A stretch of DNA of 41,895 bases from Streptomyces sp. ADI95-17 (lineage in GTDB: Bacteria > Actinomycetota > Actinomycetes > Streptomycetales > Streptomycetaceae): contig NZ_ML123046.1 of the NCBI RefSeq assembly GCF_003846175.1, positions 537,890 to 579,784 of the forward strand. Direction: 5' to 3'. This document shows, one piece after another, positions 1 through 9,669 of the stretch. The translations under genes and the position numbers were made by a program. Every line of letters begins with the position of its first letter. Position 1 is the first letter of the stretch. The notes under the pieces are model-generated. The model searched no databases. It saw nothing but the letters and a program-made list of their open reading frames with translations, and was not told the DNA's origin.

Positions 1-20
1 CCGCCCCCGGCCCCCGGTCG

Positions 21-1946
21 TCAGTGCTCGCGGGTCAGGGTGAGCAGGCCACCGGTCGGCACGGTCACCGAGTTCACACCGGCGACGAGGTCGAGCACGG
101 TCTCCGACAGGATCTCACCACGGCAGTCCTGGACAAGGGCGAGGGTCTGTTCCGGTCGGGTGGTGGTCAGGAGCACCACGGGGTCGCTGTCCGCGTTGGC
201 GACGAGCAGGGTCTGCGGGCCGTCCGCGGCGCGCCGGTCCGGGAGGGCGACGGGCAGCGGCGCGTAGCGTGCGACCACGGTGGTGCGGTGGTCGCGGGCG
301 CGGACCAGGGGGTAGCCGAGGTCCGGGCGCACGGGCTCCAGGGTGCCGAGCTGGAGGACATCGGCGTACCGGCGGAAGACGCCGAGCCAGAAGCGCAGGG
401 TGGCGAGCCGGCCGGGGCTCTGGGCGGCGAGGTCCACGGAGACCTGCGGCACCGAGAACAGGGCGTTGACGAGGTGGACGGCGACGGACTCGGGCGTCTC
501 GGCGGAGTTCCACATGATCATGTCGGCGTGGACGGCGAGCGGGCCCGCGATGAGCCGGCAGTCGACGGTGCGCTGGCGGTTCTCGGCGGGGCTGAGCGGG
601 CAGTCGGTGGCGCGGACCATGGTGGCGTATGGCCACAACCCCGGGCTGACGTACGGCTGGCGGTGCTCGACGATCACGTCCGGCCGGGTGCGGCGCAGGC
701 GGGTGTCGAGGTCGGCGAGCAGTTGGAGCACGCCCTCGTGGACGTCGGCGCGGTCGGCGCCGGCCGGGGCGGGCGGAGGGTCGGTGACGGCGAAGCGGTC
801 GATGAAGTCGAGCTTCAGACCGTCCATGTCCCACTGCTCGACGGCGCGGGAGACCTTGTCGACCAGATAGGCACGGACCTCGGGGTGGCGGGGGTCGAGC
901 ACGGCCGCGTCCAGGTGGGGCTCCTCGCGCAGGATCATGCCCTGGAAGCGGTCCCAGGCATCGTTGTGCCGGCCGATGAACGGCAATGCGTACCAGAGGA
1001 GGTAGGCGAGGCCGAGCCGGTGGACCTCGGCGACGTGGGCCGAGGGGTCGGGGAAGGCCGCCGGGTTGGGCTCCCAGTCGCCGCAGTGGCCGTAGCCGCG
1101 GGCGCGGTCGGTGGTCTGCCAGCCGTCGTCGACGATGATGCTTTCGCAGCCGATGGCCGCGGCGAGGGCGGCCTGGCGTTCGACGGCGGCGGCGTCGACG
1201 TTCTGGTGGAGGCTGTACCAGGTGGAGTAGGCGGGCATCCGGGCGGCCGGGGCGATGCCGGGGTGGTCCAGGCCCTCGGCCCACCAGGCGGTGACGGCAC
1301 GCAGGGTGGCGGCGAAGTGGCGGCCGCTGAGATCGATCCGCAGCCGCAGTGGCGGACCGTCCGGGGTGAGGTCCTGTTCGACGGCGAACTCGAACTCGCC
1401 GCTCTCCTCCACCACACCGGCGCCGACCCGCACGGGTGCGGAGGTCTCGCCGGCTGCGGCGGTGCACAGAGCGCGGTCGTCGGCGCCGATCAGACTGGCG
1501 ACGGGGGCGCCCAGCGCGAGCGAGACGGTCCGGGGGGCGATCCAGGACGGCGGCAGCCAGCGGGAGGCGTTGGTGTCCGGGGTCCAGTAGGCGGTGGCCC
1601 CCAAGCAGGGGATCCGCCACTCGGCGCGGACGGTGGCCGCGGCCGACGCGGTGACCTCGATCAGGGCCACGCCGTCGCCGACCGGGGTGACCGCGGCCTC
1701 CAGCCGGTCGCAGCCGAGCCCGGTGAGATGGACGGTGAGCGGGGCGTCGGCCGAGTGGAGCAGCCCGGTGGCGAGCTGCCGGTGGACGACGGTGCCGGAG
1801 GTCGCCACGGCCGGCGTGTTCGGGCGCCAGACCGGGACGGGCTGCTGCGGGATGGCGTCCCGCGGGGCGGAGTCCGGCTCGGTGAGCGCCCGCGGGCTCT
1901 CGGCGCGCTCGTCGGCGGGGCGCGGTTCGGTGGTCACGGTGGTCAC
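21..1946 (-). CDS. GH36-like glycosidase (alpha-galactosidase-like), cytoplasmic
   Basis: Predicted retaining glycoside hydrolase of 641 residues that probably hydrolyses the sugar brought in by the preceding ABC transporter. It has no signal peptide, so it should act in the cytoplasm. A beta-rich N-terminal region of about 240 residues is followed by a TIM-barrel with the VDDGWQ motif near residue 272, a GDWEPNP segment after it, the nucleophile-type strand LKLDFID with Asp380, and a TDCP segment with Asp448 as candidate acid/base. This order matches family GH36 (alpha-galactosidase and raffinose-synthase-like enzymes). The usual alpha-galactosidase WxEPE loop is replaced by a different loop (LLWYALPF), so the substrate may not be a plain alpha-galactoside. 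The GTG start overlaps the permease stop (GTGA), which indicates translational coupling. A second GTG lies three codons in. Family confidence is good; substrate is unknown. Confidence 0.85.
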   Translation of the reverse strand: MTTVTTEPRPADERAESPRALTEPDSAPRDAIPQQPVPVWRPNTPAVATSGTVVHRQLATGLLHSADAPLTVHLTGLGCDRLEAAVTPVGDGVALIEVTASAAATVRAEWRIPCLGATAYWTPDTNASRWLPPSWIAPRTVSLALGAPVASLIGADDRALCTAAAGETSAPVRVGAGVVEESGEFEFAVEQDLTPDGPPLRLRIDLSGRHFAATLRAVTAWWAEGLDHPGIAPAARMPAYSTWYSLHQNVDAAAVERQAALAAAIGCESIIVDDGWQTTDRARGYGHCGDWEPNPAAFPDPSAHVAEVHRLGLAYLLWYALPFIGRHNDAWDRFQGMILREEPHLDAAVLDPRHPEVRAYLVDKVSRAVEQWDMDGLKLDFIDRFAVTDPPPAPAGADRADVHEGVLQLLADLDTRLRRTRPDVIVEHRQPYVSPGLWPYATMVRATDCPLSPAENRQRTVDCRLIAGPLAVHADMIMWNSAETPESVAVHLVNALFSVPQVSVDLAAQSPGRLATLRFWLGVFRRYADVLQLGTLEPVRPDLGYPLVRARDHRTTVVARYAPLPVALPDRRAADGPQTLLVANADSDPVVLLTTTRPEQTLALVQDCRGEILSETVLDLVAGVNSVTVPTGGLLTLTREH

Positions 1947-2758
1947 TCCTTGGTGGCCCCGGCCAGGAGGCCGGAGATGAACTGGCGTTGCAGGACGAGG
2001 AAGAGGGCCATCACGGGGACGGCGGCGATGGCGGCGGCGAGCAGGACCTGCGCGTAGTTGGTGGTCGCAAGGCCCTGCAGGGTGGCGGTGGCCACGGGCA
2101 GCGTGTACATGTCGGGGCTGCGCAGCGCGATCAGCGGCCAGACGAACTGGTTCCAGCCGCCGAGGAAGACGAACAGCGCGAGCGCCGCGATGACCGGCCG
2201 GTTGACCGGGATGACGATCCGCCACAGCACCCGCAGTTCGCCGGCGCCGTCGACGCGGGCCGCGTCCAGGAGTTCGTCGGGCATGGAGCGCAGTGCCTGC
2301 CGCATCAGGAAGATGCCGAACGGGGTGACCAGGCCGGGGAGGATGACGGACTGGTAGGAGTCGATCAGGCCCAGCTTCATCATCATCTCGAAGATCGGGA
2401 TGAGCATCACCGTGTCGGGGAGGACGAGGGTGCTGAGCAGCAGGACGAAGAACAGATTGCGCCCGCGGAACTCGAACTTGGCGAAGGCGTAGCCCGCAAG
2501 GACCGAGACGACGACCGCGCCGACCGTCTGAACGCCCGCCACCAGCACGGTGTTGAACAGGACGCGGGTGAGCCCGATGGAATCCTGGAGCCCCTGGAGG
2601 TTCTCCATGAGGTGGCCGCCGGGCAGCAGCTTCGGCGGCCAGGAGAACACATCGCTGTTCTCCTGCGTGGCGGCCATGGCGAGCCAGTAGAACGGACCGA
2701 CGCAGAGCCCGAAGGCGCCCGCGAGAAGCAGGGTGAGCAGGAGGTTGCGGCGCTTCAC
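1943..2758 (-). CDS. Carbohydrate ABC transporter permease (MalG-like)
   Basis: Inner-membrane permease of 271 residues from the CUT1 family of binding-protein-dependent sugar importers. It shows about six membrane segments, beginning with a hydrophobic helix right after the basic KRRN start, and a clear EAA loop near residues 160-185 (DAARVDGAGELRVLWRIVIP), which contacts the transporter ATPase. The GTG start at 2758 overlaps the stop of the upstream permease as GTGA. The upstream reading frame continues but would overlap the other permease entirely. It ends with a GTGA overlap onto the glycosidase gene. No ATPase gene is present in the operon. In Streptomyces a shared MsiK-type ATPase commonly energises such importers, and I infer that here. 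Confidence 0.93.
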   Translation of the reverse strand: MKRRNLLLTLLLAGAFGLCVGPFYWLAMAATQENSDVFSWPPKLLPGGHLMENLQGLQDSIGLTRVLFNTVLVAGVQTVGAVVVSVLAGYAFAKFEFRGRNLFFVLLLSTLVLPDTVMLIPIFEMMMKLGLIDSYQSVILPGLVTPFGIFLMRQALRSMPDELLDAARVDGAGELRVLWRIVIPVNRPVIAALALFVFLGGWNQFVWPLIALRSPDMYTLPVATATLQGLATTNYAQVLLAAAIAAVPVMALFLVLQRQFISGLLAGATKE

Positions 2759-3711
2759 TTGCGCTCTCCCATCAGGCGGACCTGCAGGAAGCCGAGCACG
2801 GCCACGATCAGCGCGAGCGCGTAGGCGAGAGCCGAGGCGTAGCCGAAGTCGAAGTACTTGAAGCCGTTGTTGTAGAGGTACATGGTGACCGTCAAGGTGG
2901 CGTTGTCGGGGCCGCCGCCGGTGAGGACGTACGGCTCGTCGAAGAGCTGCAGGGTGCCGATGGTGGAGAGCACCACGGTGAGGAGCAGGATCGGGCGCAG
3001 CTGGGGAAGGGTGATGGAGACGAAGCGGCGGATCGGTCCCGCGCCGTCGACCTTCGCGGCCTCGTACAGCTCCTGGGGAATGCCCTGCAGGCCGGCGAGG
3101 TAGATCACCGCGTTGTAGCCGGTGTAGTGCCAGGTGATGACGAGGACGACGCCGACGCGGGCCCAGAAGGGGCTGCCGAGCCAGTTCACCCGGTCGATGC
3201 CGAACAGGGAGAGGACCCAGTTCAGCAGCCCGGCGTCGCGGTTGAGGATCACGGAGAACATCACGCCCGCGGCGACCAGACCGGTCAGCGAGGGGACGAA
3301 GACGCCGAGCCGCCAGAGCGGGCGCAGCCAGACCTTGGTGGAGTTGAGGCCGAGGGCGATGAGCAGGGCGAGGCCGAGCATCAGCGGCACCTGGACGACC
3401 AGGATCAGCGCGGTGTTCTTCAGCGCGGTCCAGAACAGCGGATCGTTCAGCAGGCGCTGGTAGTTGTCGAGCCCGGTGAAGTGCCGACCGGCGCCGTTGC
3501 CGGTGGTGAGGCTGATCCAGAGCGAGGCGACGATGGGGTACGCCTTGAAGATCGCGAAACCCAGCACGGCGGGCATGATCAGCAGGTACGGGACGGAGGT
3601 GCGGGTCAGCAGCCGGCGTCGGCCCGGGCGGGTGCGGCCGGTCCGGTCGGTGGTGCCGCGGCCGGCCGCGGTGGCGGTGGCGGGAGCGTGTTCGGACGGG
3701 GCGAGGGACAT
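2755..3711 (-). CDS. Carbohydrate ABC transporter permease (MalF-like)
   Basis: Inner-membrane permease of 318 residues, CUT1 family, partner of the MalG-like protein. A basic, Arg/Thr/Ala-rich N-terminal tail of about 40 residues precedes the first membrane helix (VPYLLIMPAVLGFAIFKAYP). The conserved EAA loop is near residues 210-235 (YEAAKVDGAGPIRRFVSITL). The ATG at 3711 is chosen because it lies 5 nt beyond the stop of the binding-protein gene and gives the normal family length. The longer open frame upstream is only the shadow of that gene. It is co-transcribed with the binding protein and the second permease. Confidence 0.93.
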   Translation of the reverse strand: MSLAPSEHAPATATAAGRGTTDRTGRTRPGRRRLLTRTSVPYLLIMPAVLGFAIFKAYPIVASLWISLTTGNGAGRHFTGLDNYQRLLNDPLFWTALKNTALILVVQVPLMLGLALLIALGLNSTKVWLRPLWRLGVFVPSLTGLVAAGVMFSVILNRDAGLLNWVLSLFGIDRVNWLGSPFWARVGVVLVITWHYTGYNAVIYLAGLQGIPQELYEAAKVDGAGPIRRFVSITLPQLRPILLLTVVLSTIGTLQLFDEPYVLTGGGPDNATLTVTMYLYNNGFKYFDFGYASALAYALALIVAVLGFLQVRLMGERK

Positions 3712-3716
3712 GGTGG

Positions 3717-5045
3717 TCAGACCGCCTGCTGCCGACCGGTCTGCTGGGCAAGCTGCTCGGCGGCCTTCTTGAGGGCGTCGGCCGGGTCGGCGCCCTTGAG
3801 CAGCACCTGGCTCTGGGCGTCGCTGGCGAACTTGAGGGCGCGGGCGTAGTCCCCGGTGAAGTTGGTGGCCGGGGCATCGGCGGAGAGCGATTCGACGAAG
3901 GGCTTCAGCACCTTCTGGCCGCCGTAGAAGGGGTGCGGCGCGCTGAACCTCGGGTCGTCGTACGCCGCCTTGAGGGCGGGGAAGACGCCGCCGGAGGCGA
4001 ACATCCGGTTGATCGGGGCGGGCTTGGTCAGCGCGTACTCGATGAATTGCCAGGCGGCCTTGCGGCGCGTGCTGGAGCCGGAGACGGCCAGGTAGGTGGA
4101 GTTGACGATGGCGTTGCGCTTGCCCCCGGGAACGGCGGCGGGCGGCTGCATGGAGCGCCACTTCCCCTTCTGCTCGGGGAACGTGGAGGCCAGGTACTCC
4201 ACGGCCCAGGCCGCCTCCGCGTAGGTGGCCAGCTTCCCCTGGCTGAGCAGACGCTTCTCGGTGCCCTGGCCCGCGGTGTCGGCGATCAGACCGGCGTCGT
4301 TGAGCCGCTTGATGATGGTGAGGGCCTTGACGGCGGCCGGGGAGGCGAGCGTGATCTTCCCGTCCTGGTCGAAGTAGAAGACGTCCTGGAGTTGCATCAG
4401 GTTCTGGAAGAAGTCCATGTCCTGGGTGGCGCCGGTCTTGTCGAGCCCGAGCAGCCGGACACCGGCGGCGTCGAGGATCTTCGACCCTGCGGCGATCATG
4501 TCGTTCCAGTCGCCGATGCCGGCGGGGTCGACACCGGCCTTCTCGAAGTGGTCGTGCCGGTAGAAGAGACCGAGCGGGTTGACCTCCCACGGGAGGGCGT
4601 GGGCGGCCTTGTCCTTGCCCATGACGGTCGGCCACAGACCCTTGGCGAAGGCGTCCTCGTACTTGTCGGCGCCGAGCCTGGACAGGTCGGCGATGCCGTC
4701 GGGGAACTTGTCCAGGTAACCGGGCAGGTAGTCGACGCCGATGTGCAGGACGTCCGCGAGACCCTTGCCGCCCGAGGCGAGGCCGACGGTGATCTTGTCC
4801 CAGATGGCCGGGTTGCCGACGTCCTGGACGTCGACCTCGATGCCGGGGTTGTCCCGCTCGAAGGAGGGGACGACGCTGCGCAGGCCCTCGGCCGCGGTGG
4901 TCCAGCTCCAGACGGTGATCCTGCCGCTGTCGCCGTCGCCTCCGGCGCTGCCCGATCCGTTGTCGCCGCAGGCGGTGAGGCCGAGTCCGGCGACGGAGGC
5001 GGTGGCGAGCTGAAGCAGACGGCGGCGGCTCAGTTGGTGGGACAT
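3717..5045 (-). CDS. Sugar ABC transporter substrate-binding lipoprotein
   Basis: Extracellular solute-binding protein of 442 residues (family 1, maltose/oligosaccharide type). The N-terminus has a twin-arginine signal (SRRRLLQLA) and a lipobox LTAC with Cys26, so it is likely exported folded by Tat and anchored in the outer leaflet of the membrane. A Gly/Ser/Asp-rich linker follows, then the typical opening strand ITVWSWT and the late motif GKLATYAEAAWAVEYL. It captures sugar for the two permeases encoded next. The ATG at 5045 lies inside the end of the aminotransferase-like gene (16-nt overlap), so translation is probably coupled. The ligand cannot be read from sequence. The GH36-like enzyme at the end of the operon suggests an oligosaccharide or glycoside. 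Confidence 0.93.
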   Translation of the reverse strand: MSHQLSRRRLLQLATASVAGLGLTACGDNGSGSAGGDGDSGRITVWSWTTAAEGLRSVVPSFERDNPGIEVDVQDVGNPAIWDKITVGLASGGKGLADVLHIGVDYLPGYLDKFPDGIADLSRLGADKYEDAFAKGLWPTVMGKDKAAHALPWEVNPLGLFYRHDHFEKAGVDPAGIGDWNDMIAAGSKILDAAGVRLLGLDKTGATQDMDFFQNLMQLQDVFYFDQDGKITLASPAAVKALTIIKRLNDAGLIADTAGQGTEKRLLSQGKLATYAEAAWAVEYLASTFPEQKGKWRSMQPPAAVPGGKRNAIVNSTYLAVSGSSTRRKAAWQFIEYALTKPAPINRMFASGGVFPALKAAYDDPRFSAPHPFYGGQKVLKPFVESLSADAPATNFTGDYARALKFASDAQSQVLLKGADPADALKKAAEQLAQQTGRQQAV

Positions 5046-6229
5046 ATGGGCTCCTGGGACTGGGACTCGGAGTGGGACGTGGGGCGGGTGAAGGAGTGCA
5101 GAACCTCGGCGAGCAGGTCCGCCGCGGCGCCCGGGGTGGAGGTGTGGGGAGACAGCCGGATCCACTCGTCGCGGCGGGTGGTGATCAGGCCGGCCGCTTC
5201 GAGGGTGCGGTGGACGGTGGCGGGGTCGTGGCCGGGCAGGCGGAAGGTGCCGATACCGGCGCGCTCGTGGGGGCCGAGTCCGTCCAGCAGGACGTCGGCG
5301 CCGGCCCGCCGCGCGCGGTCGAGCAGATCGCCGAGGGTGGCGCGGATGCGAGTGCCGACGGCGGCGGGGCCGCCCTGGTCGAACAGGTCGTCGATGGCTG
5401 CGCCGATGGCCGCGGCGGCCGGGAAGTCCGGGTTGGTGGCGAGGTGGGCGGCGGCCCCGGGCAGCGGCGGCGCCGGATGCCGCGGGGCGAAGGGCTCCGC
5501 GACGCCGGCCCAGCCGCCGAGCCCTGGAGCCAGGCGCTCGGCGCACCGGTCGCGGATCAGCAGCAGCGCGGCTCCCCAGCCGGCCCGTAGCCACTTCTGG
5601 CCGCCGCTGACGAGGATGTCGGCGGCATCCGCTTCGAGTGGGACGGCGCCCAGGCCCTGGATGGCGTCGACGATCAGCAGTCGGCCGGGCCCGAGGACCT
5701 CCTTGAGGGCGGCGAGCGGCGCCAGGTGGCCGGTGAGCGAGTCGACGGCGCTGACGGTGAGGGCGGTGACATCGGGGGTGAGATGGCGACGCAGGAGGTC
5801 GGGGGTGATGTGCCGCTGCCCGGCCGGGTCGACGAGTCGGACGGCGGGGCCGCCGCGGCCGGCGAAGCGGAGCCAGGGGTAGAGGTTGGCGGGGAATTCG
5901 TCACGGGGCACCAGGACGGTGCCGGGGCCGCGGAGCGCGGCGGCCACGGTGAACAGGCCGTTGCTGGTGGACGGGGCGAGGGCGATTTCGTGCGGACGGG
6001 CGTCGAGCAGCCGGGCCGCCGAGGTCAGGGCGGCGTCGCTGAGGGCGAACAGCCGGTCGAGGTCGGCGGGGTCGACGCGGGCGGCGAGCCCGGTCGCGTC
6101 GGCGAGCGCGGCGGCGGCCGGGCGGGAGAGCGGGCCGATCCTGGCGTGGTCCAGGTAGCCCGCCAGCGGACCGCGAGCGGGAGCCGCGGGGGTGGTGGGT
6201 TCGGATGAATGATGGATTTGATCGTTCAA
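5030..6229 (-). CDS. Class V aminotransferase-fold PLP-dependent enzyme
   Basis: Fold-type I PLP enzyme of 399 residues, similar to the cysteine desulfurase / kynureninase-like class V group. The cofactor Asp segment is VDAIQGLGAVPLEADAADI and the Schiff-base lysine is in SGGQKWLRAGWG. A substrate/cofactor Ser/Thr-Asn stretch (APSTSNGLFTVAAAL) lies earlier. No desulfurase catalytic Cys loop is evident, so sulfur transfer is not supported. It is the first gene of a sugar importer/glycosidase operon and overlaps the binding-protein gene by 16 nt. The start is TTG with AGGG eight bases upstream, and the start codon sits inside an inverted repeat (6217-6230). A role on an amino-sugar or other imported amine is possible but is only inference. 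Confidence 0.82.
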   Translation of the reverse strand: MNDQIHHSSEPTTPAAPARGPLAGYLDHARIGPLSRPAAAALADATGLAARVDPADLDRLFALSDAALTSAARLLDARPHEIALAPSTSNGLFTVAAALRGPGTVLVPRDEFPANLYPWLRFAGRGGPAVRLVDPAGQRHITPDLLRRHLTPDVTALTVSAVDSLTGHLAPLAALKEVLGPGRLLIVDAIQGLGAVPLEADAADILVSGGQKWLRAGWGAALLLIRDRCAERLAPGLGGWAGVAEPFAPRHPAPPLPGAAAHLATNPDFPAAAAIGAAIDDLFDQGGPAAVGTRIRATLGDLLDRARRAGADVLLDGLGPHERAGIGTFRLPGHDPATVHRTLEAAGLITTRRDEWIRLSPHTSTPGAAADLLAEVLHSFTRPTSHSESQSQEPICPTN

Positions 6230-6230
6230 A
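6217..6230. promoter_or_regulatory. Candidate operator, copy 1 (TTTGA-N4-TCAAA)
   Basis: A perfect 5-bp inverted repeat, TTTGA-TCGT-TCAAA, covers the TTG start codon of the aminotransferase-like gene. A second, nearly identical copy lies 55 bp upstream. Repressors of the DeoR or similar sugar-operon families could bind such a site; no regulator gene is present in the window to tie it to. Confidence 0.5.
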
Positions 6231-6271
6231 AAATTGCCCTAACAGAGCTTGTTGCATGCACTTCCTGGGGA

Positions 6272-6285
6272 TTTGAAGGTTCAGA
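6272..6285. promoter_or_regulatory. Candidate operator, copy 2 (TTTGA-N4-TCAGA)
   Basis: TTTGA-AGGT-TCAGA matches copy 1 in nine of ten arm positions. It overlaps the predicted transcription start and the downstream edge of the -10 hexamer, where a bound repressor would block initiation. The 55-bp spacing to copy 1 is close to five helical turns, so looping or cooperative binding is conceivable. Confidence 0.45.
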
Positions 6286-6311
6286 TTAGGGAGATCAGGT
6301 CGACCCGGCAA
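6283..6311 (-). promoter_or_regulatory. Predicted promoter of the sugar ABC operon
   Basis: On the minus strand a -35 of TTGCCG (6306-6311) is separated by 17 bp from a -10 of TAATCT (6283-6288). Both resemble the vegetative sigma consensus. The expected transcript would begin near 6276 and have a leader of about 47 nt to the TTG start. The remaining bases between here and the alkaline phosphatase terminator (6312-6435) show no gene. Confidence 0.5.
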
Positions 6312-6435
6312 GAGGTTCGGCGCAACTGCTTTCCGGCGGGCCGGCCGGCGGGCCCCGCAGGGGCGGGGGCGGGCGCCGGTGGAACCCGGCGTCAGGGCGG
6401 CACGGAGGGATCGTCCGGACTGCGGTGAGCATGCG

Positions 6436-6489
6436 TCGTCCCCCGGCCCCGTCGGCACACTGCTGCGTGCCGACGGGACCGGGGGACGA
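6436..6489 (-). terminator. Strong hairpin terminator after alkaline phosphatase
   Basis: Two 23-nt arms (6436-6458 and 6467-6489) pair with a single C-A mismatch around an 8-nt loop. It begins 13 bases after the alkaline phosphatase stop codon in the direction of transcription. There is no T-run, as is usual for streptomycete terminators. Confidence 0.85.
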
Positions 6490-6501
6490 TTCCCCGAAGG
6501 G

Positions 6502-7875
6502 TCAGCGGACCCGGAGCGCCTCGCGGATCGTGGTGAACAGGTCGGTCTGGTCGGTGACGCCCAGGACCCGGTAGGCCTGCGGGCCCTGCGCCGCGATCCG
6601 GACCTCGGTGCCGGTGTGCTCCTGCGACTGGCCGGGCGTGTTGGTCGAGTAGTTGACCTTGATCTGCTGGCCCTCGTCGGTGACCAGCGTGGAGGTCAGG
6701 CCGGGCGGCTGGGCCTCCAGGGGCACGATCTGGCTGCTGTGGCCGTGGTCGGCGGTGGTGACGACGAGGGTGTCGGGGTGCTTGGCGGCGTACGCGCGCG
6801 CCGTCTTCACCGCGCGGTCGAACGCGGCGGTCTCGCCGATCTGGCCGCACGGGTCGGCGGCGTGGTCCTGCTTGTCGATCGACGCGCCCTCGACCTGGAG
6901 GAAGAAGCCCTTCTTGCTGTGGCTGCGCTTCTGCTTCGCCTCCAGGAGCTGGATGGCCTTGGTGGTCTGGTCGGCGAGGTTCGGGGTGCCGGCGGGGCGG
7001 CTCGGGTTGGAGGTGACACAGCGCTGCGGGGCGGTGCCGCCGACCGCGGCGGGCTTGCCCGTCCACTCGGTGGCGACGTTGCCCGGCGCGAAGAGCCCGA
7101 GGACCGGCTTGCCGCCCTTGACCGCCTTCAGGGAGGCGTTGTCGGTGACGACCTGGTAGCCCAGCTTCCGGGCCTGCTGGGTGACGGTCAGGCCCTTGTA
7201 CCGGCCCTCGGTGATCTTCTGGTCGAAGCGCTGCTTGCCGCCGCCGAGGAGGACGTCGACCTTGTGGTTCACGCTCTGCTCGGCGATCGAGCCGGGGCCG
7301 CCCTTGGCGATGGTGTCCGTGGGGCACTTGGCCATGTCGGCGGGGCCCTGGCAGGAGCGGTCGGTGGCGTGCGAGGCGAGGACGGCCGGGGTGGCGTCGG
7401 TCAGCTCGGCGGTGGTCACCGAGCCGGTCGCGTAGCCGCCCTTCTGTGCCAGCTCCAGAATGGTCGGGACGGCCTTGTCCTTGCCCGGCGTCTTGGAGAT
7501 CCGGCCGTTGACGGTCTTCACACCGGTCGCCCAGCCGGTGCCGCTGGCCGCGGAGTCGGTGACGTAGTCCGGCGTGCCGTCGGCGTGCACGGCGTACGTC
7601 GTGTACGCGCCGGTCAGCGGGAACTTGTCCATGTTCAGGTGGCCGGCCGCGCCCACCGTGTAGTCGCGGGCGAGGGTGATCTCCGAGTCGCCCATGCCGT
7701 CACCGATGAGCAGGATGACGTTCTTCGCCTTGCCGCCCTTGACGGCGTCCTTGGCGTGCTCCTTCGTGCCGGACGCACCGGCCGTCGCCGTGAGGGCGAC
7801 AGCGGCGGTGGCGGTGGCTACGAGGACCGCGCCGGTGGCTGTCAGGTGACTGCGGGAAAGGCGCTTACTGGGCAT
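6502..7875 (-). CDS. phoA: Secreted alkaline phosphatase (PhoA family)
   Basis: Phosphate monoesterase of 457 residues, predicted to be secreted and to release inorganic phosphate from organic phosphates under starvation. A Sec-type signal peptide (basic KRLSRS, then an Ala/Thr/Val-rich core ending in TATAGAS) precedes the mature enzyme. Metal-site motifs are intact: LIGDGMGDSE at the start of the fold, the phosphoserine nucleophile in VTDSAASGTGWATG (near residue 107), VEGASIDKQDHAADPC, TADHGHSS and the late His in QEHTGTEV. The length matches the family. The ATG at 7875 has a strong AAGGAG ribosome site; the longer open frame upstream has no signal peptide and is rejected. It is a single-gene unit with a PHO-box-like element upstream and a terminator downstream. 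Confidence 0.95.
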   Translation of the reverse strand: MPSKRLSRSHLTATGAVLVATATAAVALTATAGASGTKEHAKDAVKGGKAKNVILLIGDGMGDSEITLARDYTVGAAGHLNMDKFPLTGAYTTYAVHADGTPDYVTDSAASGTGWATGVKTVNGRISKTPGKDKAVPTILELAQKGGYATGSVTTAELTDATPAVLASHATDRSCQGPADMAKCPTDTIAKGGPGSIAEQSVNHKVDVLLGGGKQRFDQKITEGRYKGLTVTQQARKLGYQVVTDNASLKAVKGGKPVLGLFAPGNVATEWTGKPAAVGGTAPQRCVTSNPSRPAGTPNLADQTTKAIQLLEAKQKRSHSKKGFFLQVEGASIDKQDHAADPCGQIGETAAFDRAVKTARAYAAKHPDTLVVTTADHGHSSQIVPLEAQPPGLTSTLVTDEGQQIKVNYSTNTPGQSQEHTGTEVRIAAQGPQAYRVLGVTDQTDLFTTIREALRVR

Positions 7876-7929
7876 GGAATCTCCTTGATCCGGCCGGCGG
7901 GGAGCACCGGCGAGGACCACCTCACCAGC

Positions 7930-7951
7930 GGCGGGTGAACCATCGGTGACG
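7930..7951 (-). promoter_or_regulatory. PHO-box-like direct repeats (PhoP site)
   Basis: Reading the minus strand, two adjacent 11-bp units, CGTCACCGATG and GTTCACCCGCC, match the Streptomyces PHO-box core GTTCACC at five of seven and seven of seven positions. They lie about 55-75 bp upstream of the alkaline phosphatase start, where PhoP activates phosphate-starvation genes. Confidence 0.6.
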
Positions 7952-7987
7952 TGAAAGCCGCCTCCGTCCTGCCGGAACATGGCATCA

Positions 7988-8001
7988 GGGGCATATGCCC
8001 C
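7988..8001. repeat. 14-bp perfect palindrome in phoA-argG gap
   Basis: GGGGCATATGCCCC is a perfect palindrome between the argG terminator and the phosphatase promoter region. Its role is unclear. It could bind a dimeric regulator or be chance in GC-rich DNA. Confidence 0.4.
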
Positions 8002-8014
8002 TCGCCGTACGCCG

Positions 8015-8050
8015 ACGGGCCCCGGCGGAAGCGAATCCGCCGGGGCCCGT
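8015..8050 (-). terminator. Terminator after argG
   Basis: A perfect 15-bp hairpin (8015-8029 with 8036-8050) with a 6-nt loop AGCGAA begins 29 bases beyond the argG stop in the direction of transcription. It separates argG from the alkaline phosphatase unit. Confidence 0.88.
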
Positions 8051-8079
8051 CTGGCCGGATGTACGGCCGGTGGCCGGTG

Positions 8080-9563
<1,484 letters not shown>

Positions 9564-9585
9564 CATTTGGCGCGGTGAAACACGA

Positions 9586-9614
9586 CGGGCCGGCCCCGGG
9601 AAGGGGCCGGCCCG
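9586..9614 (-). terminator. Terminator at the end of the T7SS substrate operon
   Basis: A perfect 12-bp GC-rich stem (9586-9597 with 9603-9614) with loop GGGAA lies 55 bases after the stop of the golvesin-like membrane protein gene. It closes the long minus-strand transcription unit just before the argG promoter. Confidence 0.82.
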
Positions 9615-9669
9615 AAGTCGAACGCGTTCAGGAACGGTGCGTCAAGAGGGGCGCCGGATCGCCGGAGCG

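Noticed and set aside
1..20. Possible start of another feature left of the glycosidase
   Set aside because: Only 20 bases are present, with no interpretable signal.
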